NCBI GenBank assembly: GCA_900770025.1 | Contig: CAAGIW010000079.1 | Coordinates: forward strand, 1-37,233 | Direction of reading: 5' to 3' | Source of the DNA: an uncultured Prevotella sp. | GTDB taxonomy: Bacteria > Bacteroidota > Bacteroidia > Bacteroidales > Bacteroidaceae | Length of the DNA: 37,233 nt | Shown: positions 31,977 through 37,233 of the stretch, piece after piece | How positions within the stretch are numbered: the stretch's first letter is position 1 | Layout: each line of letters begins with the position of its first letter | Notes under the pieces: generated by a model | The model's database searches: none | What the model was told of the DNA's origin: nothing | Seen by the model: the letters and a program-made list of their open reading frames with translations, nothing else | Translations under genes and position numbers: made by a program

Positions 31977-32074
31977 AATTACAAATTACGAGTTACGGAT
32001 TAGCCCAAGCAGAACACCACAGAACTGCTTCAAACAATTCGTAACTCGTAACTCAAAACTCGTAATTTGTAATT
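31977..32074. repeat. Long nested inverted repeat between infB and rplM
   Basis: AATTACAAATTACGAGTT (31977-31994) and its exact complement AACTCGTAATTTGTAATT (32057-32074) are 18-bp arms around a 62-nt centre. The centre holds a second stem, AAGCAG/CTGCTT (32007-32012/32025-32030). Flanks and arms consist of degenerate GAGTTACGA/GAATTACGA words like those between rpsB and tsf. It may end the infB transcript but has no clear U-tract. Confidence 0.75.
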
Positions 32075-32096
32075 CCAAATTCGTAATTCAAAACTC

Positions 32097-35021
32097 CTAC
32101 AGCTTCTGCTGCACCTCTATCTCGGTGAAGGTCTCGATAATGTCGCCTTGCTGGATATCGTTGAAGTTCACCAGACTGATACCACATTCAAAGTTGGTGG
32201 CCACTTCCTTCACATCGTCTTTATAGCGCTTCAAGGCATTGATCTCACCAGTGTGCACCACAATACCATCGCGAACCAAACGGGCTTTGTCTGAACGGTG
32301 CACCTTGCCCTCGGTCACCATGGCTCCTGCCACAGTGCCCACTTTGGATATCTTATACACCTCGCGTACCTCTACCTGTCCGGTCACCACCTCTTTCTTC
32401 ACCTTGTCGAGCATACCCTCCATGGCCGACTTGATGTCTTCGATGGCATCGTAGATGATGGAATAGGTGTTTATCTCCACGCCCTCGTTGTCGGCCAGTT
32501 TGCGGGCGGCGGAAGAGGGACGCACCTGGAAGCCCACGATGATGGCATCCGAAGCGTCGGCCAACTGCACGTCGTTCTCCGAAATCTGTCCCACAGCCTT
32601 GTGTATCACATTCACCTTTATCTTCTCCGTGGACATGCGGATGAACGAGTCGCTCAGTGCCTCAATACTTCCGTCGGTGTCTCCCTTGACAATGAGGTTC
32701 AACTCCTTGAACGAACCGAGCGCAATACGGTGGCTGATGTCGGCAAGAGTGAGGCGCGTCTGTGTGCGCAAGCCCTGCTCGCGCTGCAACTGCAAACGCT
32801 TGTTGGCTATTTCACGAGCCTCCTGTTCCGTCTCCATCACATGGAAAGAGTCGCCGGCCGTGGGTGCTCCGTTGAGTCCCAGGATGATAGCGGGCTCTGC
32901 AGGACTGGCCTTCTCCATACGCTGATTGCGCTCGTTGAACATGGCCTTGATTCTTCCATAGCTTGTTCCGGCCACCACCACGTCGCCCACCTTCAGGGTT
33001 CCGTTGCTCACCAGCACGGTAGATACATATCCACGTCCCTTGTCGAGCGACGATTCGATGATGCTTCCCGTTGCCTTGCGGTTGGGGTTGGCCTTCAGGT
33101 CGAGCATCTCTGCCTCTAACAGCACCTTTTCCAGCAAGTCTTCCACGCCGATGCCTTTCTTGGCAGATATCTCTTGACACTGGTATTTACCGCCCCACTC
33201 CTCCACTAACAGGTTCATCTGCGAGAGGTCTTCACGTATCTTGTCTGGATTGGCTCCGGGCTTATCTATCTTATTGATGGCAAACACCATAGGCACGTTG
33301 GCCGCCTGTGCATGGGCGATGGCCTCCTTGGTGGTGGGCATCACGCTGTCGTCGGCAGCTACGATAATGATAGCAATATCCGTCACCTGTGCTCCGCGGG
33401 CACGCATGGCGGTAAAAGCCTCATGTCCGGGGGTATCGAGGAAGGTGATGCGCCTGCCGTCAGAAAGCTTCACGTTGTAGGCTCCGATATGTTGGGTGAT
33501 GCCTCCTGCCTCGCCCGCAATCACATTGGTGCTGCGTATGTGGTCGAGCAGAGAGGTCTTTCCATGATCCACATGTCCCATCACCGTCACAATCGGGGCG
33601 CGGGGCACGAGATCGTTCTCATCGTCTTCCTCTTCCTGAATGGCTTCGCTCACTTCTGCACTTACATATTCTGTGCTGAAGCCGAACTCTTCGGCCACAA
33701 GGTTGATGGTCTCGGCATCCAAACGCTGGTTGATAGACACCATGATGCCAATGGACATACAGGTACCGATGACCTTATTCACAGGCACATTCATCATGGT
33801 GGCAAGCTCGCTTACAGTTACAAACTCTGTAAGTTTCAGCGTCTTGCTCTCTGCTGCCATCTCTTCGCGCGCCTCGTTCATGCGCTCCTGCACAGCCTCT
33901 CGCTTCTCGCGACGATACTTGGCGCCTTTCTTGTTCTGCGTCTTGCTGGTGAGGCGTGCCAGCGTCTCTTTCACCTGACGTGCCACATCCTCTTCGTTCA
34001 CCTCTAAGGGTTTCGCCGAGTGCCCCTTCTTGTTACGCTTGCCTCCGCCCTGCTGTTCGGGAGAAGATCCGGGCTTGCCCGCTCCACCAAAGCGCTGCTT
34101 GCCCTTGGCATTGGCAGTCTGAGCGCCAGCATTTTCTATATCCACACGCTCTTTGCCTATGCGCACTCTCTTCTTGCGCTCGCCACTGGCATTGCCTCCA
34201 CGCTGCATGGCGGCTTTCTCCTCACGTTCCTTTTTGCGCTCCTCTTTCGATTTTTTCTTCGGACGAGTGCTCTGGTTCAAAGCATCAAGATCTATCTTGC
34301 CCAGCACATTCACCTTTGGGGCTGGCTTATTCTCACTGCGCAGGGTAAATATCTTGTTGTCAGATGCCTTTTCCGTCTCCTGTTTGGGAGCTTCTTCGGC
34401 CTTCTTTTCCTCAACGGAAACAGTCTTCTCCACTTCGGCCTGTGGCATCTCGGCCGGAGCCTGCGGCTCGGTCTCTTGTTTCACTGTCACCGTCTGCGGT
34501 GTTTGTTCCACCTCTTTTTCTATTGGCTGCGGCTTCACCTCCTCCTTTTCCGAGGCATGGGCAGCAACCTCGGTCTGTTGGGGTGCAGGCTTTTCCACGG
34601 CCACCTGAGACACCTCCGGACTTTCGGCAGCAGTCCGGGGTTCCTCCACACTTACATTCGTGGCAGGCACTTCCTCCTTGTTTCTTTTCGGCTTCAGCGT
34701 GTCAAGGTCAATCTTACCCACAGTCTTGAATGTGGGTTTGGGAGCAAGCAGGTCTTCCGCCTTAGTAGTCACCGGTTTCTTCTCCACTCTCTTCTCCTTG
34801 TCCTTTGCTTTCTGTGCGATGATGCGATCTGCCTCGTTCTTCACCGCCTTGTCGCCCTTGAAAGCCTTCACCAAGGCTTCATGCTGTTCGTCAGAAATCT
34901 TGGTGTTCGAGGTTGCATCCTCTTTTATCTCACCCAGTTCCTTACGGTCTTTCAGGAAATCAACTGCCGTTTGAAGTCCTATATTCAGCTCTGTCAATAC
35001 TTTATTTAATCTTATGCCCAT
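32097..35021 (-). CDS. infB: Translation initiation factor IF-2
   Basis: A 974-residue GTPase that brings initiator tRNA to the 30S subunit. I start at the ATG at 35021 (MGIRLNKVLTELN), where the conserved IF2 N-terminal domain begins; the open frame extends to 35063. A long low-complexity Lys/Glu/Pro region fills about residues 60-390. The GTPase domain has G1 GHVDHGKT (482-489), DTPGH (529-533) and NKID (583-586). Domains II-IV complete the protein. It lies 44 nt after nusA and is last in the operon. The gap to rplM contains a long palindrome. Confidence 0.98.
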   Translation of the reverse strand: MGIRLNKVLTELNIGLQTAVDFLKDRKELGEIKEDATSNTKISDEQHEALVKAFKGDKAVKNEADRIIAQKAKDKEKRVEKKPVTTKAEDLLAPKPTFKTVGKIDLDTLKPKRNKEEVPATNVSVEEPRTAAESPEVSQVAVEKPAPQQTEVAAHASEKEEVKPQPIEKEVEQTPQTVTVKQETEPQAPAEMPQAEVEKTVSVEEKKAEEAPKQETEKASDNKIFTLRSENKPAPKVNVLGKIDLDALNQSTRPKKKSKEERKKEREEKAAMQRGGNASGERKKRVRIGKERVDIENAGAQTANAKGKQRFGGAGKPGSSPEQQGGGKRNKKGHSAKPLEVNEEDVARQVKETLARLTSKTQNKKGAKYRREKREAVQERMNEAREEMAAESKTLKLTEFVTVSELATMMNVPVNKVIGTCMSIGIMVSINQRLDAETINLVAEEFGFSTEYVSAEVSEAIQEEEDDENDLVPRAPIVTVMGHVDHGKTSLLDHIRSTNVIAGEAGGITQHIGAYNVKLSDGRRITFLDTPGHEAFTAMRARGAQVTDIAIIIVAADDSVMPTTKEAIAHAQAANVPMVFAINKIDKPGANPDKIREDLSQMNLLVEEWGGKYQCQEISAKKGIGVEDLLEKVLLEAEMLDLKANPNRKATGSIIESSLDKGRGYVSTVLVSNGTLKVGDVVVAGTSYGRIKAMFNERNQRMEKASPAEPAIILGLNGAPTAGDSFHVMETEQEAREIANKRLQLQREQGLRTQTRLTLADISHRIALGSFKELNLIVKGDTDGSIEALSDSFIRMSTEKIKVNVIHKAVGQISENDVQLADASDAIIVGFQVRPSSAARKLADNEGVEINTYSIIYDAIEDIKSAMEGMLDKVKKEVVTGQVEVREVYKISKVGTVAGAMVTEGKVHRSDKARLVRDGIVVHTGEINALKRYKDDVKEVATNFECGISLVNFNDIQQGDIIETFTEIEVQQKL

Positions 35022-35065
35022 ATTTCTTTCGTTTATGATTTTGTCTGTGATGTGTGGTTGCACGG

Positions 35066-36325
35066 TTATTCAAACTCAGCCTTGAGCACCTTGAGCATCT
35101 GATCTACAGTCTCTTCTTCCAGGTCGGCTTTCTCTATCAGCATCTCTCGGGGAGCGTTGAGCACGGCCTTGGCAGTGTCCAGACCCAATGCCTTCACTGC
35201 GTCAATCACCCACTGATCTATCTCATCGGCAAACTCGTCCAAATAGATATCCTCATCTTCTTCACCTTCGCTCACCACGCGATACACGTCAATGGTATAA
35301 CCTGTGAGCATGGATGCCAACTTGATGTTCATACCGCTACGGCCGATGGCAAGCGACACCTCTTCGGGCTGCAGATACACCTCGGCTTTCTTGTTCTCGT
35401 CATCGAGCACAATGTTTGACACCTTGGCAGGACTGAGCGCACGCTGGATGAACAGTTGCAGGTTGGAAGAGTAGTTGATTACGTCGATGTTCTCGTTGTT
35501 CAGTTCTTTCACAATGCCCTGCACCCTGCTTCCTTTCACACCCACGCAGGCTCCCACAGGGTCGATACGCTCATCATAGCTCTCCACAGCCACCTTGGCT
35601 CTCTCTCCCGGCATTCGTGCCACACGCTGTATGGTGATGAGTCCGTCACCTATTTCGGGTACCTCGGCCTCAAGCAGGCGCTCCAAGAACAAGCCACTTG
35701 CCCTGCTCAGTATGATGCGAGGGTTGTTGTTCTCATTATCCACACGCAGTATCACAGCACGCAGTGTATCTCCCTTGCGATAGTTGTCGCCAGGTATCTG
35801 CTCGCTTTTGGGCAAGTGCAGTTCGTTGCCCTCGTCATCAATGAGCAGCACTTCGCGCTTCCATATCTGATACACCTCTGCGCTCACCACAGTACCCACC
35901 TTCTCCTTGTATTTCTGATACAGGGCATCATGTTCCAGTTCCAGTATCTTTGAAGCCAATGTTTGGCGCAGGTTCAGGATGGCACGGCGACCGAACTTGG
36001 CAAAATTCACCTCTTCACTCACCTCCTCACCTATTTCATAGTCGGGCTCTATCTTTTGAGCCTCGCTCAGTGATATCTCGCGGTTCTCGTCGCTCACCTC
36101 TCCATCGGGCACCACCACACGATTGCGATGTATCTCAAAGTCGCCTTTGTCAGGGTTTACAATCACGTCGTAATTCTCATCACTACCCTGCATCTTGGCA
36201 ATCACGCTGCGGAAGCTCTCCTCCAGCACACTCACCAGAGTGGTACGGTCGATGTGTTTGGTCTCTTTGAATTCTTGAAAGGTCTCTATCATGCTCAGAC
36301 CCTTGTCTTCTTTTTTTGTAGCCAT
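35066..36325 (-). CDS. nusA: Transcription termination/antitermination protein NusA
   Basis: A 419-residue RNA polymerase-binding factor that modulates pausing and termination. I start at the ATG at 36325 (MATKKEDKGLSMIETFQEF); the open frame reaches 36394. Order: N-terminal domain (about 1-125, FREF-like FQEFKETK), S1 domain (KEKVGTVVSAEVYQIWKREVLL), KH1/KH2 (DPVGACVGVKGSRVQGIVKEL and EVSLAIGRSGMNIKLASMLTG), then a short acidic C-terminal helical segment. It is shorter than E. coli NusA (495 residues) and lacks its duplicated acidic repeats. It is flanked by rimP (65-nt gap) and infB. Confidence 0.97.
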   Translation of the reverse strand: MATKKEDKGLSMIETFQEFKETKHIDRTTLVSVLEESFRSVIAKMQGSDENYDVIVNPDKGDFEIHRNRVVVPDGEVSDENREISLSEAQKIEPDYEIGEEVSEEVNFAKFGRRAILNLRQTLASKILELEHDALYQKYKEKVGTVVSAEVYQIWKREVLLIDDEGNELHLPKSEQIPGDNYRKGDTLRAVILRVDNENNNPRIILSRASGLFLERLLEAEVPEIGDGLITIQRVARMPGERAKVAVESYDERIDPVGACVGVKGSRVQGIVKELNNENIDVINYSSNLQLFIQRALSPAKVSNIVLDDENKKAEVYLQPEEVSLAIGRSGMNIKLASMLTGYTIDVYRVVSEGEEDEDIYLDEFADEIDQWVIDAVKALGLDTAKAVLNAPREMLIEKADLEEETVDQMLKVLKAEFE

Positions 36326-36390
36326 AATGTATATTTCGTTTTTTCTTTCTGTCGATATTCCTGTTTTGGGAAACTTCCACTGGTTTTCTT

Positions 36391-36858
36391 TCACTTGAAA
36401 TTGAGCAGATACTTGGTGTATTTCACCTCGTTCATGTCGAAGTCCTTATCCACTTCCACCATCACGGGGCGTTTCTTGCCTTCCAGTTTCTGTTTCTCCT
36501 GTACGGTCACCACAAAGCGGGTGCCATCCACACTCTTCAGCACTCCCTGCACTTTCTTTCCGTCGGCAGCAAGCACCTCCACCTGTTCACCTATATAATT
36601 GATGTATTGCTGCGCCACCTTGAAAGGTTGCCCGATACCAGCCGACCCAACTTCCAGCTCATAGTCGCCCAGTTCATCACCCAGTTTCTCTTGCAAAAAG
36701 CGGCTCAGCGAGGCACAGTCCTCTATCCACACACCGTCTGCATGATCTATTTCCACGATGATACGGTCGTCGCTGCCAAAAACGAGATCCACCAAAAAGT
36801 AATCGTTGCCTTGCAACCACTCTTCCACAGTTGTTTTTACTACGCTCTTATCAATCAT
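36391..36858 (-). CDS. rimP: Ribosome maturation factor RimP
   Basis: A 155-residue factor required for 30S maturation. The typical pattern is VEEWLQGNDYFLVDLVFGSDDRIIVEIDHADGVWIEDCASLSRFL, then DYELEVGSAGIGQPFKVAQQY (the LEVSSPG-like segment) and an SH3-like C-terminal domain (VLKSVDGTRFVVTVQEKQKL). I start at 36858; an ATG two codons upstream (36864) is equally possible. First gene of the conserved rimP-nusA-infB operon, behind a promoter and an attenuator-like leader hairpin. Confidence 0.95.
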   Translation of the reverse strand: MIDKSVVKTTVEEWLQGNDYFLVDLVFGSDDRIIVEIDHADGVWIEDCASLSRFLQEKLGDELGDYELEVGSAGIGQPFKVAQQYINYIGEQVEVLAADGKKVQGVLKSVDGTRFVVTVQEKQKLEGKKRPVMVEVDKDFDMNEVKYTKYLLNFK

Positions 36859-36880
36859 ATCCATTGGTTTTTTAAAATAA

Positions 36881-36908
36881 AATGAGGGACTCTTGCAAGC
36901 CCCTCATT
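36881..36908 (-). promoter_or_regulatory. Attenuator-like hairpin in the rimP-nusA-infB leader
   Basis: On the minus strand AATGAGGG (36908-36901) and CCCTCATT (36888-36881) form a perfect 8-bp stem with a 12-nt loop that itself contains CTTGCAAG. TTATTTTAAAA follows at once. It lies between the promoter and the rimP ATG, so it could terminate transcription early. NusA feedback on its own operon is known in E. coli. Confidence 0.55.
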
Positions 36909-36921
36909 CCACTGAACGATG

Positions 36922-36953
36922 CAAAGGTACGAAAAATAATGTATTCTACCAAA
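36922..36953 (-). promoter_or_regulatory. Promoter of rimP-nusA-infB
   Basis: On the minus strand TTTG (36953-36950), 20 nt, then TACCTTTG (36929-36922). The predicted start near 36916 gives a leader of about 58 nt. Confidence 0.82.
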
Positions 36954-37053
36954 TAATTCCTCAAATTTAAAATAAAATTCACAACTCATGAAACACTCAT
37001 CCTCCAACATCCTTTTAGGACTAAAGAGGTGTAGTCATTCCTATTATTATAAA

Positions 37054-37080
37054 AGGACAAATCGTCAACACGACTGTCCT
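37054..37080 (-). terminator. Terminator of the right-edge gene
   Basis: On the minus strand AGGACA (37080-37075) pairs with TGTCCT (37059-37054), with an inner TCGT/ACGA stem (37073-37070/37065-37062) and the loop GTTG. TTTATAATA follows. The stop codon of the right-edge gene overlaps the first arm. Confidence 0.78.
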
Positions 37081-37233
37081 AAAGAATATCTTTCTTGGCT
37101 ATTCCTGTGAGTTGAACGATGGTATCTATATCCAAACCGCTTGCCAACATCTTTCTCGCAATGGTCAACCGCTCGGACATAGCTCCTTCCTTCAATCCTT
37201 CAGCTCTCCCTTCAGCTCGTCCCTCAGCTCGTC
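37079..37233 (-). CDS. C-terminus of a probable Rpn/PD-(D/E)XK nuclease-family transposase (partial)
   Basis: The gene enters from the right edge, so only its last 51 codons are visible. They read RAEGRAEGRAEGLKEGAM, then SERLTIARKMLASGLDIDTI and VQLTGIAKKDIL, stop TAG at 37079-37081. The Gly/Glu-rich tetrapeptide run followed by a short helix-turn-helix-like tail is typical of the C-terminus of Bacteroidetes Rpn-type (recombination-promoting) nuclease/transposase proteins. The catalytic part is outside the window. A 12-bp repeat encodes the RAEG units. The assignment rests on this tail alone. Confidence 0.65.
   Translation of the reverse strand, partial: RAEGRAEGRAEGLKEGAMSERLTIARKMLASGLDIDTIVQLTGIAKKDIL

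Overview
The window comes from a member of the phylum Bacteroidetes, most likely order Bacteroidales and a Prevotella/Segatella-like organism. Four things point there: a SusC/SusD pair, two proteins ending in what look like type IX secretion (T9SS) sorting domains, promoters with the Bacteroidetes -33 TTTG / -7 TAnnTTTG architecture, and starts that do not rely on Shine-Dalgarno sequences. The assignment is inferred from gene content, not from a database search.

Layout, left to right. (1) 1-644 has no gene but holds hairpins and a 22-bp tandem array. (2) 645-3470 is a secreted M16 zinc protease (- strand). (3) 3575-17999 is a tightly packed ten-gene operon on the - strand. In order of transcription it encodes SusC, SusD, a zinc-metallopeptidase lipoprotein, a DUF4302 lipoprotein, a BACON-like lipoprotein, a TlpA-like thioredoxin, a DUF6029 probable outer-membrane barrel, an Omp28-like lipoprotein, a small T9SS-type protein and a large Omp28-like T9SS-type protein. 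A perfect promoter precedes susC and an intrinsic terminator follows the last gene. (4) 18224-19938 is rsmI plus a coiled-coil lipoprotein (- strand). (5) An AI-2E-family membrane protein follows (+), divergent from rsmI, with back-to-back promoters. (6) 21316-22632 holds tRNA-Lys(UUU), a second 22-bp array with the same frame as the first but a different core, and a hicA-hicB toxin-antitoxin pair. (7) purL is followed by two half-size chromate transporters (-), divergent from an OmpA-family lipoprotein (+). (8) 28813-31749 is the rplM-rpsI-rpsB-tsf ribosomal cluster (-) with structured leaders. (9) 32097-36858 is the rimP-nusA-infB operon (-) with an attenuator-like hairpin in its leader. (10) The right edge cuts the C-terminus of a probable Rpn/PD-(D/E)XK nuclease-family transposase gene.

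How the genes may work together: the large operon reads as an envelope uptake and processing machine. SusCD would import an oligomeric ligand (peptide is my favoured guess because a surface metallopeptidase and no glycosidase is encoded). Three thioredoxin-fold proteins with different predicted locations (periplasmic, lipid-anchored, T9SS-exported) suggest linked thiol-disulfide chemistry. The rest is mostly core machinery for translation, transcription and purine synthesis.

The least explained signal is the pair of 22-bp arrays at 294-381 and 21595-21682. They share a leader, a palindrome and outer bases, but each carries a different 6-nt core.
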